Of a stretch of DNA of 64,000 nucleotides, positions 24,456 through 34,205 are shown piece by piece. Made by a program: the position numbers and the translations under genes. The stretch comes from Mycolicibacterium rutilum (lineage in GTDB: Bacteria; Actinomycetota; Actinomycetes; Mycobacteriales; Mycobacteriaceae), in contig NZ_LT629971.1 of NCBI RefSeq assembly GCF_900108565.1, positions 5,518,001 through 5,582,000 of the forward strand. Direction: 5' to 3'. Every line of letters starts with the position of its first letter. Position 1 is the stretch's first letter. The notes below the pieces were generated by a model. The model was not told the DNA's origin. It saw nothing but the letters and a program-made list of their open reading frames with translations, and did not search any database.

Positions 24456-27400
24456 TCAGGCCACCTCGCGCGCATCGTCGGCCTCCTCGAGCAGCGCGGC
24501 GAGTTCGTCGGCGCCCGGCATCGCGTCGGGGACGACGGTGTCACCACTGCGCACGTAGTGGAAAGCGGCCCGCACGGACTCGACCGCGCACCCGTGCATG
24601 CCGGCCCACGCCAGCCGGTACACGGCGAGCTGAATCGCCGCGTGCTGCTTGGCTTCCGGTGTGGCCGGCGGCGCGCCGGTCTTCCAGTCGACGACGGTGA
24701 AGCCGCCGTCGTCGGCGGCGAACACCGCGTCGATGCGGCCCCGCACCACCCGCCCGCCGATCAGCATGTCGAACGGCACCTCGACGTCGATCGGCGTGCG
24801 GGCGGCCCACGGCGAGACCGCGAACGCGGCCTGCAGTTCGGCGAGTTCGTCGGCGACGGCGGCGTCGTGGTCGACGGCGCCGGGTAGGTCGTCGAGGTCG
24901 AACAGCCGGTCGGCGTGGTAGAACCGCTGCACCCAATCGTGAAAGGCCGTGCCCAGCAGGGCATGTGGATCGGGTCGGGTCGGCAGCCGGCGGCGCAGCC
25001 GCTGTGCGAGCGCCGCCGGGTCGCGGCCCAGTTCCACCAGCGTGCTGACCGAGACCTGGTCGGGCAGTGAGACGGTGACCGGCTGCTCGGGCCGGTTGCG
25101 TTCGGCGAGCAGCGCGTCGACGTCGGCGGCCCAGTCCTCTCCCGGGTCACCTGTGGTGGCGGTCGGGGCGGCCGGGGCGGTCATGGCGGCGGCGACCAGC
25201 GCGGCGCCGCGATCGACGGGGCCGCGTTGCGCACCGGCCGGGTCGGCCGGCCACACCGCTTCGACCACCTCGTCGCGCAGCGGGTTGGGGTCACCGTCGG
25301 CCGGCGCGGGCGCCCAGTGTTCGACGACGCCGCACGGGTCACCGGCGGCGGCGGACTCCTCGATGATCGCCTTGAGCTCGCACAGGAACTCCGACGGGCC
25401 GCGCGCCTTGCCCTCAGCGGCACCCCAGTGGTGCCCGGACAGCAGCAGGGTGTCCTCGGCGCGGGTGAGCGCCACATAGAGCAGGCGGCGTTCCTCGTCG
25501 ATGCGCCGTTGTTCGAGGCTCTGCTTGTGCTCGGCGATGGTGTCGGACAACCGTTTACGGTCGTTGACGTCGGAGGTGTCGAGCACCGGGACGCCGTGCT
25601 CGGACATCGTCGCGCGGTCTCCGCGCAGCAGCGGCGGCAGGTCGCCGGCGTCGGTGAGCCAGGTGCGGGCCGACCCGGTCGACGGGAACACCCGCGCGCT
25701 CAGGTGCGGGACGGCGACCACCTGCCACTCCAGGCCCTTCGCGGCGTGGATGGTCAGGATCTGCACCCGGTCGGTGGCCACCGACGTCTCGGCGGGCGCC
25801 AACCCGTTCTCCACTTCCTCGGCGGCGTCGAGGTAGGCCAGGAACTCGGTGGGCCCGGCGGTCGAGCGGGCGGCGAAGTCGGCCACCACATCGGCGAACG
25901 CGTCGAGATGCTCGGTGCCCGACCAGCCCGCCGACACCGGGCGCCGGGCCCGCGCCTCGGTGTCCACACCCAGCGCGCGGCGCACCTCGGCGACGAGGTC
26001 GGGCAGCGGATGTGTCAGATGCGCCCGCAGCGCGGTGAGCTCGCGGCCGAGCGCCACGATCCGCGCGTACCCCGTCGGCGAATACGACTCGGGCGCACCG
26101 GGATCGGTGATCGCCTCGGCGAGCGTCGCGGCGTCGGCGTCGGGCACGGCCTCGGCGGCGATGCGGTCGGCGGTGTCGTGGTGTTCGGCTCTGCCCATGC
26201 CGTCGAGGTGCACCGCGCGCCGCCACAGCGCCGCGATGTCGTGGCCGCTGAGCCGCCAACGCGGGCCGGTGAGCACCCGCATGGCCGCGCTGCCGGCCGT
26301 CGGATCGGCGAGCAGTCGCAGCATGGCGACCACGTCGGCGACCTCGGGCACGCCCAGCAGTCCGGCCAGCCCGACGACCTCGACCGGCAACCCGCGGGCG
26401 GTCAGCGCGTCGGCCATCGGGGCCGCGTCGGCGTTGCGGCGCACCAGCACCGCGGCCGTCGGCGCGCCCGTCCCGTCGGGCCGCGGCGCGTGGTAACACT
26501 CGGCGATGGAATCGGCAATCCAGTTCCGTTCGGCGACAACATCGTTGAGCAGCGCCAGCCGGATCGTGCCGGGTTCGGCGTCGGGCCGCGGGCGAAGCGA
26601 GCGCACCGCCACCGAACGACGCCTCGCCTGCGCCGACACCGCGTTCGCCAGGTGCAGCGCCCGCGGCGGGTTGCGCCAGCTGGTGCGCAGCTCGAGCGCC
26701 GGCGCCGGTGTCCCGTCGGCGCGCGGGAAGTCGGTGGTGAACCGCGGCAGGTTGGTCGCCGATGCGCCGCGCCACCCGTAGATCGACTGGATGGGATCGC
26801 CGACGGCGGTCAGCGCGAGACCGTCGTCGGCGCCCCCGCCGAACAATGACGACAGCGCCACGCGTTGGGCGTGCCCGGTGTCCTGGTACTCGTCGAGCAG
26901 CACCACCCGGTACCGTCGCCGCAGTTCCTCGCCGACGTGCGGGAACCGTTCGGCCAGCCGTGCGGCCGAGGCCATCTGCATGCCGAAGTCCATCACCTTC
27001 TCGGCGCGCATCCGCTCGTGCAGCGCGTCGATCAGCGGCACCAGTTCGGTGCGCTCGGTCTGGGTGTTCAGCAGCCGCAGCAGCCATTGGCTGGGGCCGC
27101 GGTCGCGTTGATAGGGCCCGGCGGGCAGCGTGTGCACCAGCCGTTCGAGCTCGACGTGGGTGCCGCGCAGCTGCTCGGTGTCGACGAGGTGTTCGGCGAG
27201 CTGGCCGGCCAGCCGCAGCACCATCGACGTCACCGCCGCCGGTGTCTTGTCGGTTTCCAGCGCCGGATGCTCGCAAACCACCCGATATGCCATCTGCCAC
27301 AACTCGGTTTCGCTGAGCAGCCGGGTCTCCGGCTCCACTGGCAGCAGCAACCCGTACTCGCGCAATAGGTTTCCGGCGAACGCATGGTAGGTGCTCACCG

Positions 27401-27731
27401 TCGGCGGTTCGTCGACGACGCCGACGCCTCGTTCGGCGGTGGGAGCGATGCCCGCGCCCGCCAGCCGGTTCAGCCGGGTGCGGACGCGACGCAGCAGCTG
27501 CCCGGCGGCCTTGCGGGTGAACGTCAGCCCGAGCACCTCGCCGGGCCGGGCGTAGCCGTTGGCGACCAGCCACACCACGCGGGCGGCCATCGTCTCGGTC
27601 TTGCCTGCGCCCGCGCCCGCGATGACGACCAGCGGGCCCGGCGGCGCGGCGATCACGGCGGCCTGCTCGTCGGTCGGGGCGAACAGGCCCAGCGCGGCGG
27701 CGAGTTCGGCCGGACTGTAGCGCGGGTTCAT
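24456..27731 (-). CDS. adnB: AdnB helicase-nuclease subunit
   Basis: A 1091-residue subunit of the AdnAB double-strand-break resection motor-nuclease. The N-terminal UvrD-like motor has Walker A AGAGAGKT (lysine 44), DEYQDTGHAQR, GDPIQSIYGW, TIHAAKGLEWQVV and RRLLYVALTRAE. The C-terminal RecB-type nuclease carries the catalytic FTVVDWKTG. The start MNPRYSPAELAAALG at 27731 overlaps the adnA stop by one base (TGATG). In characterised mycobacteria AdnB supplies the main translocase activity. Confidence 0.95.
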   Translation of the reverse strand: MNPRYSPAELAAALGLFAPTDEQAAVIAAPPGPLVVIAGAGAGKTETMAARVVWLVANGYARPGEVLGLTFTRKAAGQLLRRVRTRLNRLAGAGIAPTAERGVGVVDEPPTVSTYHAFAGNLLREYGLLLPVEPETRLLSETELWQMAYRVVCEHPALETDKTPAAVTSMVLRLAGQLAEHLVDTEQLRGTHVELERLVHTLPAGPYQRDRGPSQWLLRLLNTQTERTELVPLIDALHERMRAEKVMDFGMQMASAARLAERFPHVGEELRRRYRVVLLDEYQDTGHAQRVALSSLFGGGADDGLALTAVGDPIQSIYGWRGASATNLPRFTTDFPRADGTPAPALELRTSWRNPPRALHLANAVSAQARRRSVAVRSLRPRPDAEPGTIRLALLNDVVAERNWIADSIAECYHAPRPDGTGAPTAAVLVRRNADAAPMADALTARGLPVEVVGLAGLLGVPEVADVVAMLRLLADPTAGSAAMRVLTGPRWRLSGHDIAALWRRAVHLDGMGRAEHHDTADRIAAEAVPDADAATLAEAITDPGAPESYSPTGYARIVALGRELTALRAHLTHPLPDLVAEVRRALGVDTEARARRPVSAGWSGTEHLDAFADVVADFAARSTAGPTEFLAYLDAAEEVENGLAPAETSVATDRVQILTIHAAKGLEWQVVAVPHLSARVFPSTGSARTWLTDAGDLPPLLRGDRATMSEHGVPVLDTSDVNDRKRLSDTIAEHKQSLEQRRIDEERRLLYVALTRAEDTLLLSGHHWGAAEGKARGPSEFLCELKAIIEESAAAGDPCGVVEHWAPAPADGDPNPLRDEVVEAVWPADPAGAQRGPVDRGAALVAAAMTAPAAPTATTGDPGEDWAADVDALLAERNRPEQPVTVSLPDQVSVSTLVELGRDPAALAQRLRRRLPTRPDPHALLGTAFHDWVQRFYHADRLFDLDDLPGAVDHDAAVADELAELQAAFAVSPWAARTPIDVEVPFDMLIGGRVVRGRIDAVFAADDGGFTVVDWKTGAPPATPEAKQHAAIQLAVYRLAWAGMHGCAVESVRAAFHYVRSGDTVVPDAMPGADELAALLEEADDAREVA

Positions 27732-30700
27732 CACCGGTCTCCGTTCTGCGCGGGGCACATCGCCCGCACCGGGCAGTGCGAGCAGCCGTCGTTGATGCGG
27801 GCGACGAACTCCGGGCCCTTGGTCGCGGCTGCGGCGCGGTGCACGGCGTCGCGCCATTCGGCCTGCGCCTCCGGCGTCATCGGGTTCTGTTCACGCTCGG
27901 TCGCACCGTCCGCTCGGGCCTTGCCGAGGTAGACCAGCCGCCCGCCCCCCGGCGTATCTCCCTCGGAGAGCAGGCCTTCGGCGATCGCGAGCTGGTACAT
28001 CGCCAGCTGGGCGTGGCGCAGGGCGTCGGCCTTGGTGACCGGGCTCTTGCCGGTCTTGAGGTCGACCACCACCAGGCGGCCGTCGCGGTCGTGTTCGAGC
28101 CGGTCGACCCGGCCGCGCACCCGCACGTCGGGCTGGCCGTCGGCGCCGGCGATGACCCCGTCGACGCTGATCTCGGTGCCGACCTCGGTGAGCTCGCCGC
28201 GGGTCTGCGCGCGCCACTGCGCGAAGGTTTCGAGCATCGCCCGGTGCCTGCCGAGTTCGTTGTCGGCGTACCACTGCGAGTCGAACGGCAGCTTGGGCCA
28301 GATCTTCTCCAGGTCGTTGATCAGCTGGCTCTCGGTCTTGCCGGGATCGGCGACCAGGGCGTGCACCAGTGAGCCGACCGCCGACCGCACGTCGCGCCCG
28401 TCGCTGCCGCCGTGGCGTTCGAGCAGCCAGCGCAGCGGGCAGTCGGTAAGCATCTGCAGGGTCGACGGTGACAGCGTGACGGTGTGGTCCTCGCCGTCCC
28501 ACAGCGGTTGCTCACCGGACAGCGGGGTCATCGTCTGCCACTGCGTGGGCGCGGCGCCGGGCACCCCGGCCGCGGCCAGCCGCGCCAATTGTGTTGCCGC
28601 GCAAGCGCGTGACGCGTCGTCGACGGTACCGTCGGGGGCGCACACCACCGCGCGCAACCGGCCCACCACGGCGGCAGGCGCCAGCACGCGCGGCGCGCTG
28701 ACCGGCGCGGCGACGTCGGGATCGGCGTCGGGGTCGGCGCCGCCGGCCAGCGCGGCCAGCTCGTAGCAGAACGCCGAGGGCAGCATCGACTCGTCGCCGC
28801 TGTCGCTGTCGACGGCGGTGACCAGCACGCGGCTGCGGGCCCGGCCCATCGCGGAGATCAGCAGGCGGCGCTCGTCGGCGAGCACCGGCGCGCGGGTGGA
28901 CACGCCCTGCTCACCGGCGTCGGTGACACCGTCGAGCACATCGACGAGCTGCTGGGTGGCGAGCACCCCGCCGCGTGGAATCGCATTGGGCCACAGCCCT
29001 TCCTGCACACCGGCGATGACGACGAAGTCCCACTGCCTGCCGAGCGCGGCGTGCGCGCTGAGCACGGCGACCGCGTCGACGTCGGTGCGGTCGTCGCGGG
29101 CAGGCAGCCCGAGCGCGGCGACGTGGTCGATCAGCCCGCGCAGCGACGCGCCCGCGGTGCGGTTGACGTACTGCTCGGCGACGTCGAAAAGCGCTGTGAC
29201 AGCGTCGAGATCGCGGTCGGCTTGCACGCCGGCCGGCCCGCCCCGCTCGCTGGCCGACAGCCAGCGTCGCTGCAGCCCCGACCGGTGCCAGGCCTGCCAC
29301 AGGGTGTAGCGCGGGTCGGCGCCCTCCTCGACGCTGCGCCGCGCGGCGGCCAGCACCTTGCGCACGCGGTCCACGGGTCGCGCCAGGTTCTCGGGCAGGC
29401 CGTCGGCGCCCCGCTCGAGCGCCTCGACGAGCAGTTCGGCGAACTCGCGGCGCGGCTGCGCGGTGTCGGCGCGCCGCAGCGCCCGGCGCAGCTGGCGCAG
29501 CGACACCGGGTCGACGCGGCCGATCGGGCCGGTGACGAGCGCCGTCGCGTGCTCGGCGTCGAGCCCCTGCGCGGTGGCGGCCAGGACCGTGAGCAGCGCC
29601 TGCACGGCGGGCTGCTGGGCCAGCGGCGCCGTCGGCGTCGGCGTCTCGACCGGCACGCCCGCGGCGGCCAGGGTGCGCGCCACCGCGGCACCGAGCCGCG
29701 GAACCGATCGCACGATGACCGCCATCTGGGACCAGGCCAGGCCGTCGACGAGATGGGCCCGGCGCAGCGCGTCGGCGATCACCGCGGCCTCGGCGTGCGG
29801 CGAGGCGGCGATGCGCACCGTCAGCGACCCGTCCCGCTCCGGCGCGCCGGTCAGCACGCGGCCGTCGTCGGCACCGGGCAGCCGCTTCGCGACGTGGCTG
29901 ATCGCGTCGGCGATCGCCGGTGCGCAACGGTGCGACTCGGTGAGCGTGATCGCGGGCTCGTCGCCGCGCAGCAGGGCCGGATCGGCGCCGCGGTAACCGA
30001 ACACCGCCTGGTTGGGATCGCCTGCGAGCACGGTGAGTTCGGCGCCGTCGGCGAGCACCCGCACCAACCGCGCGGCCTGGGGATCCAGGTTCTGCGCATC
30101 GTCGACCAGCAGGAGCTTGACCCGTGCGCGCTCGGCGGCCAGCAGGTCGGCGTCGGTGCCGAACGCCTCCAACGCGGCGCCGACGAGTTCGGCCGCACCC
30201 AATGCGGGGATGGTGGCCTGCGGAGCGGCCATCCCGACCGCCGAGCGCAGCAGCATGATCTGCTCGTAGGCTTGCGCGAACTGGCCGGCGGCCAGCCACT
30301 CGGGCCGCCCGGAGCGGCGCCCGATGCGTTGCAGCGCAAGCGGATCCACCCCGCGCTCGGTGCAGCGCGCCAGCAGGTCGCGGAGCTCGGTGGCGAACCC
30401 GACCGTGCTCAGCGCCGGCCGCAGGTGCGCGGGCCACGCGACGGCCGAGCGGTCACCGTCCTCGAGGTCGCCGGCGAGCAGTTCACGGATGATGCCGTCC
30501 TGCTCGGCGCCGGTGATCAGCCGCGGCGGCGGGTCACCGGTGCGCTGCGCGGCCAGTCGCAGCACCGCGAACGCGTAGGAGTGCACGGTGCGCACCAGCG
30601 GTTCACGCACCACGGCGCGCTCACCGGCGGCCAGCAGCGTGGAGGTGATCCGCGCCCGCGTCTGCGCGCCGAGCCGCGCCGAGCCCGTCAGCAACAGAAC

Positions 30701-30856
30701 CGATTCCGGGTCCATCCCCGCCGCGATGTGCGCGACGGCGGTGTCGACCAGCAGCGTGCTCTTGCCGCTGCCCGCACCGCCGATCACGCGCACCACGCCG
30801 CGGGTGCCGGGCTCGACGAGCGCCGCCGGGGTCAGGTCGGTATGCGGTGCGGACAT
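27731..30856 (-). CDS. adnA: AdnA helicase-nuclease subunit
   Basis: A 1041-residue partner of AdnB. Walker A GGAGSGKST has lysine 32. The motor continues with LLLVDDAQNLDP, GDPNQAVFGYRG and DERRLLISAMGRARSR. The C-terminal nuclease has LVVVDLKTGKSP. One cysteine in TDCPLRW and three near the end (GCSHCPVRAMC) form an iron-sulfur staple like that of AddB. ATG 30856 (MSAPHTDLTP) is chosen, since a longer frame upstream has no homology-like sequence. It is the first gene of the adnAB operon and is divergent from the esterase gene. Confidence 0.94.
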   Translation of the reverse strand: MSAPHTDLTPAALVEPGTRGVVRVIGGAGSGKSTLLVDTAVAHIAAGMDPESVLLLTGSARLGAQTRARITSTLLAAGERAVVREPLVRTVHSYAFAVLRLAAQRTGDPPPRLITGAEQDGIIRELLAGDLEDGDRSAVAWPAHLRPALSTVGFATELRDLLARCTERGVDPLALQRIGRRSGRPEWLAAGQFAQAYEQIMLLRSAVGMAAPQATIPALGAAELVGAALEAFGTDADLLAAERARVKLLLVDDAQNLDPQAARLVRVLADGAELTVLAGDPNQAVFGYRGADPALLRGDEPAITLTESHRCAPAIADAISHVAKRLPGADDGRVLTGAPERDGSLTVRIAASPHAEAAVIADALRRAHLVDGLAWSQMAVIVRSVPRLGAAVARTLAAAGVPVETPTPTAPLAQQPAVQALLTVLAATAQGLDAEHATALVTGPIGRVDPVSLRQLRRALRRADTAQPRREFAELLVEALERGADGLPENLARPVDRVRKVLAAARRSVEEGADPRYTLWQAWHRSGLQRRWLSASERGGPAGVQADRDLDAVTALFDVAEQYVNRTAGASLRGLIDHVAALGLPARDDRTDVDAVAVLSAHAALGRQWDFVVIAGVQEGLWPNAIPRGGVLATQQLVDVLDGVTDAGEQGVSTRAPVLADERRLLISAMGRARSRVLVTAVDSDSGDESMLPSAFCYELAALAGGADPDADPDVAAPVSAPRVLAPAAVVGRLRAVVCAPDGTVDDASRACAATQLARLAAAGVPGAAPTQWQTMTPLSGEQPLWDGEDHTVTLSPSTLQMLTDCPLRWLLERHGGSDGRDVRSAVGSLVHALVADPGKTESQLINDLEKIWPKLPFDSQWYADNELGRHRAMLETFAQWRAQTRGELTEVGTEISVDGVIAGADGQPDVRVRGRVDRLEHDRDGRLVVVDLKTGKSPVTKADALRHAQLAMYQLAIAEGLLSEGDTPGGGRLVYLGKARADGATEREQNPMTPEAQAEWRDAVHRAAAATKGPEFVARINDGCSHCPVRAMCPAQNGDR

Positions 30857-30919
30857 GAAGGCATGACACCACGGGGGTCCGACAAGTAGCCGCGACGCGA
30901 TGCTGGCAGCATCGTCTGC

Positions 30920-31693
30920 GTGACCCGACCCCTGCATGTTCACCGCTACGGCCCGGACACCGCCGCGCAAGTGCTGGCCGTGCACGGCCTCACCGGCCAC
31001 GGTCAGCGATGGCAGACGCTGGCGACCCGACACCTGCCCGGGGTCGCGGTCGCCGCCCCCGACCTGATCGGTCACGGCCGGTCACCGTGGGCGGCACCGT
31101 GGACGATCGACGCCAATGTCGAGGCGTTGGCGCAGCTGCTCGACAACCCGGTTGTCGTGGTCGGTCATTCGTTCGGCGGCGCGCTGGCGCTGCAACTGGC
31201 CGCCGCCCGCCGCGAGTTGGTGTCGGCGCTGGTGCTACTGGATCCGGCGGTCGGCCTCGACGGCGACTGGATGCGCCAGATCGCCGACGACATGTTCGCC
31301 TCCCCCGATTACACCGACCGCGCCGAGGCGCGCGCGGAGAAGGCGAACGGGTCGTGGGGTGAGGTCGAACCGGCCGAGCTGGACCGCGAACTCGACGAGC
31401 ACCTGATCGATCTGCCGTCCGGGCGCGTGGGGTGGCGGATCAACATCCCCGCGATGCTGTCGTACTGGAGCGAGCTGGCGCGGCCGGCCACGTTGCCGCC
31501 CAGTCACATTCCGACGACGCTGGTGCGTGCCACCCGGACTCGGCCGCCGTACGCCTCCGACGAGCTGCTCGCGTCGTTAGGGCAGCGGCTCGGGCCGAAT
31601 CTTCAGGTGCTGGAGTGGGATTGCGACCACATGGTCTCGCAGGCGCTGCCCGCGCAGACCGCGGCGCTGATTCGCGAGCACCTGGGGATGTAG
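30920..31693 (+). CDS. lipV: Alpha/beta hydrolase, LipV-like lipase/esterase
   Basis: A 257-residue alpha/beta-hydrolase beginning at GTG 30920. The oxyanion region VHGLTGHGQRW is followed by the nucleophile elbow VVGHSFGG (Ser84), a likely acid in the second half and the catalytic His in DCDHMV. It has no signal peptide. It corresponds in position to LipV (Rv3203), a lipase/esterase. The alkyltransferase-like gene follows 2 bp later, so they are co-transcribed. Confidence 0.85.
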   Translation: MTRPLHVHRYGPDTAAQVLAVHGLTGHGQRWQTLATRHLPGVAVAAPDLIGHGRSPWAAPWTIDANVEALAQLLDNPVVVVGHSFGGALALQLAAARRELVSALVLLDPAVGLDGDWMRQIADDMFASPDYTDRAEARAEKANGSWGEVEPAELDRELDEHLIDLPSGRVGWRINIPAMLSYWSELARPATLPPSHIPTTLVRATRTRPPYASDELLASLGQRLGPNLQVLEWDCDHMVSQALPAQTAALIREHLGM

Positions 31694-31695
31694 CG

Positions 31696-31992
31696 ATGGC
31701 CGCGATCACCGACGAGCAGGTGGAGGCCGTCCGCGCGCTGGTCGCTGCGATCCCGCCGGGCCGGGTGGCGACCTACGGCGACATCGCCGACGCCGCAGGG
31801 CTGTCCAGCCCGCGCATCGTCGGGTGGATCATGCGCACCGACTCCTCGGACCTGCCGTGGCACCGCGTCATCCGGGCGTCCGGGCGGCCTGCGCCGCACC
31901 TGAGCACCCGCCAACTCGAACGGCTGCGCGCCGAGGGGGTGCTCGCCGACGACGGCCGGGTGTCGCTGCGCGACGTCCGGCACACCTTCTAG
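31696..31992 (+). CDS. Alkyltransferase-like (ATL) DNA lesion-recognition protein
   Basis: A 98-residue protein with the DNA-binding fold of O6-alkylguanine alkyltransferase. The reactive PCHR motif reads PWHR (Trp55 in place of the catalytic Cys), the hallmark of ATL proteins. These bind O6-alkylguanine without repairing it and pass it to nucleotide excision repair. Tyr27 and Arg40 occupy the places of the flipping tyrosine and arginine finger. Its stop overlaps that of the convergent next gene in a shared CTAG. Confidence 0.93.
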   Translation: MAAITDEQVEAVRALVAAIPPGRVATYGDIADAAGLSSPRIVGWIMRTDSSDLPWHRVIRASGRPAPHLSTRQLERLRAEGVLADDGRVSLRDVRHTF

Positions 31993-32846
31993 AGAACCAG
32001 CCGCACCAGCGCGGCGGTGCGCGCGAGACCGGGGAACGCCGCAGCCGTCGACCGTGGATGCAGTGCATGCACGGCGATGCGGAACATCAACGCCCGCAAC
32101 AACATCTGCGACCACTCCGGTAGCGGGGCCCAGCGTTCGATCAGCCCGTCGTCTGCCTCACCCCACGACAGCGCGTCGACCACCACCACACCGGCGGCCC
32201 AGGAGGCGGGCCGCCAGTACGGGATGATGTCGGTGATGCCCGGCGCGGCGGTACCGGCGAAAAGCACTGTGCCGTAGAGATCGCCGTGGACCAGCTGGCT
32301 CGGGCTCTTGGTCGGCTTGCGCAACGTGGCGAGCTGGTTGAGCAGTTCGACCGAACGCTGGCCGTCGGCCGAACCGGGCGACACCCGCGCGCCCGGCGGC
32401 AGCGAGTGCAGAGGGCGTTCCTCCCAGGCGGCGCGGTCGGCGGCGATGAACACGTCGACGTCGGCCCAGGGCGCGACGGGCGGTTGGGTCAGGAACCGGG
32501 GTCGTTCGAGCTTGGCGGTCGCCTCGTGCAACCGGACCGCCGCCGAGACCACCTCGTCGTGGCGCGGTTCGGGTGTGCCCGCGACGAACGTGTCCGCGCG
32601 CCAGCCGGCCACCACATAGCGCCCGTCGGTCGAGCGCACCGGCCGCGCCAGCCGCACCCCGTCGACGAACAGGGTTTCGCGCACCTTCGCCGACCAGGCG
32701 GCGCGGGCGTGGTCGGCGACCATCGACAGCACGACTTCGCCGCAGCGCCAGCCACCTTCCCAGCTCGACCCGAGCGGAACCGGCGCGACGCCGGTCAGGC
32801 CGAACGCGGCCAGCACATGATCCGGTGGCCGTTCGACACTCACCAC
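31989..32846 (-). CDS. Conserved actinobacterial protein (TIGR02569-like)
   Basis: A 285-residue protein resembling the actinobacterial TIGR02569 family and occupying the Rv3205c position. The middle reads like a diverged aminoglycoside-phosphotransferase fold (LVHGDLYGTVLF and ITDIIPYWRPASWA, cf. HGDL and D-rich loops). Kinase activity is unproven. A double GTG at 32846/32843 gives two possible starts. It is tail-to-tail with the ATL gene and separated by 33 bp from moeZ. Confidence 0.75.
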   Translation of the reverse strand: MVSVERPPDHVLAAFGLTGVAPVPLGSSWEGGWRCGEVVLSMVADHARAAWSAKVRETLFVDGVRLARPVRSTDGRYVVAGWRADTFVAGTPEPRHDEVVSAAVRLHEATAKLERPRFLTQPPVAPWADVDVFIAADRAAWEERPLHSLPPGARVSPGSADGQRSVELLNQLATLRKPTKSPSQLVHGDLYGTVLFAGTAAPGITDIIPYWRPASWAAGVVVVDALSWGEADDGLIERWAPLPEWSQMLLRALMFRIAVHALHPRSTAAAFPGLARTAALVRLVL

Positions 32847-32879
32847 CTCAGCCTAAGCTGAGATCCGGCAAACCAGCCG

Positions 32880-34058
32880 TTAGTACATGACCATGTCGGG
32901 TTCGAGTTGTCGTCCCCAGGCCACGATTCCGCCCTGAACGTGCACGGCGTCGGAGAAGCCGGCCTTCTTCGCGATGGCCAGCACCTCGGCCGAGCGGACA
33001 CCGGTCTTGCAGTAGAACACCGGCGTCTTGTCGACCGGCAGCTTGGCCAGCGCCTCACCCGACTCGAACGCGCCCTTGGGGATCAGTTCGGCACCCTGGA
33101 TGCGGTTGATGTCCCACTCGACTTGTTCGCGAACGTCGATCAGCGCCAGCCGCTTACCGGAATCCATCAGCTCCTTGAGCTCGGCCGGGGTGATCGTGGA
33201 GTCGGAGGCGGCTTCGGCGGCGGCCTCGGAGACCACGCCGCAGAACTCCTCGTAGTCGATCAGCTCGGTGATCTTCGGGGTCGACGGATCCTTGCGGATC
33301 TTGATGGTGCGGTAGGTCATGTCGAGCGCGTCGTAGACCATCAGCCGGCCCAGCAGGGTTTCGCCGATGCCGGTGATCAGCTTGATGGCCTCGGTGCCCA
33401 TCACCGATGCGACCGACGCGCACAGGATGCCCAGCACGCCGCCCTCGGCGCACGACGGCACCATTCCCGGTGGCGGCGGCTCGGGGTACAGGTCGCGGTA
33501 GTTCAGGCCCAGCCCGTCGGGCGCGTCCTCCCAGAACACCGAGATCTGGCCCTCGAAGCGGTAGATCGAGCCCCACACGTAGGGCTTGTGCGCGAGCACG
33601 GCGGCGTCGTTGACCAGATACCGGGTCGCGAAGTTGTCGGTGCCGTCGAGGATCAGGTCGTACTGCTCGAACAGTTCGACGGCGTTGTCGGGTTCCAGCC
33701 GGAACTCGTGCAGCCGCACGTCGACGAGCGGGTTGATCTGCTGGATCGAGTCCCTGGCGCTCTCGGCCTTGGACCGGCCGATGTCGGACTGGCCGTGGAT
33801 GATCTGGCGCTGCAGGTTGGATTCGTCGACGACGTCGAACTCGACGATGCCGATCGTGCCGACGCCGGCGGCGGCCAAATACAGCAGCGTCGGCGAGCCC
33901 AGCCCGCCGGCGCCGATGACCAGCACGCGGGCGTTTTTCAGCCGTTTCTGCCCGTCCAGGCCGAGGTCCGGGATGATGAGGTGGCGGCTGTAGCGCGCGA
34001 CTTCCTCGCGGGTCAGTTCGGCCGCCGGTTCTACCAGCGGCGGCAACGGTGTCGACAC
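32880..34058 (-). CDS. moeZ: MoeZ adenylyltransferase/sulfurtransferase
   Basis: A 392-residue fusion of a MoeB/ThiF E1 domain and a rhodanese domain. The E1 part shows GAGGLGSPTLLYLAAAGVG (ATP site), DGTDNFATRYLVNDA and CAEGGVLGILC. The rhodanese active site is CKTGVRSAE with Cys350. It activates and thiocarboxylates small sulfur-carrier proteins for molybdopterin, thiamine and cysteine synthesis. It matches Rv3206c (moeB1/moeZ). ATG 34058 is used. Confidence 0.95.
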   Translation of the reverse strand: MSTPLPPLVEPAAELTREEVARYSRHLIIPDLGLDGQKRLKNARVLVIGAGGLGSPTLLYLAAAGVGTIGIVEFDVVDESNLQRQIIHGQSDIGRSKAESARDSIQQINPLVDVRLHEFRLEPDNAVELFEQYDLILDGTDNFATRYLVNDAAVLAHKPYVWGSIYRFEGQISVFWEDAPDGLGLNYRDLYPEPPPPGMVPSCAEGGVLGILCASVASVMGTEAIKLITGIGETLLGRLMVYDALDMTYRTIKIRKDPSTPKITELIDYEEFCGVVSEAAAEAASDSTITPAELKELMDSGKRLALIDVREQVEWDINRIQGAELIPKGAFESGEALAKLPVDKTPVFYCKTGVRSAEVLAIAKKAGFSDAVHVQGGIVAWGRQLEPDMVMY

Positions 34059-34166
34059 CGAACTCTCCTTTATTGACGTTCCCTGTCCATCTCAGCAGGC
34101 CTCGGGTTCAACAGCAACGAGACCCCGGTCCTTCCCGCACGCTCGAGCGGGCGCGAGCGTGCGCAG

Positions 34167-34197
34167 CACGCCGAGATTCGGCGGCGTGTCGTGTGCA
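34167..34197. repeat. Dispersed intergenic repeat, copy 2, with hairpin
   Basis: This segment repeats CGGCGTGTCGTGTGC (34182-34196) seen at 5671-5685. It also forms a 7-bp hairpin, CACGCCG (34167-34173) with CGGCGTG (34182-34188). It lies just past the stop of the DUF3152 gene on the minus strand, so it may also serve as that gene's terminator. Confidence 0.5.
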
Positions 34198-34205
34198 GAC
34201 AGACG

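Noticed and set aside
27732..27857. 42-residue N-terminal extension of AdnB
   Set aside because: It is the out-of-frame end of adnA; the ATG at 27731 gives the usual AdnB N-terminus.
30857..31075. N-terminal extension of AdnA upstream of 30856
   Set aside because: The extra residues precede the conserved start, lack any motor-family sequence and would overlap the divergent lipV start; ATG 30856 matches the usual length.
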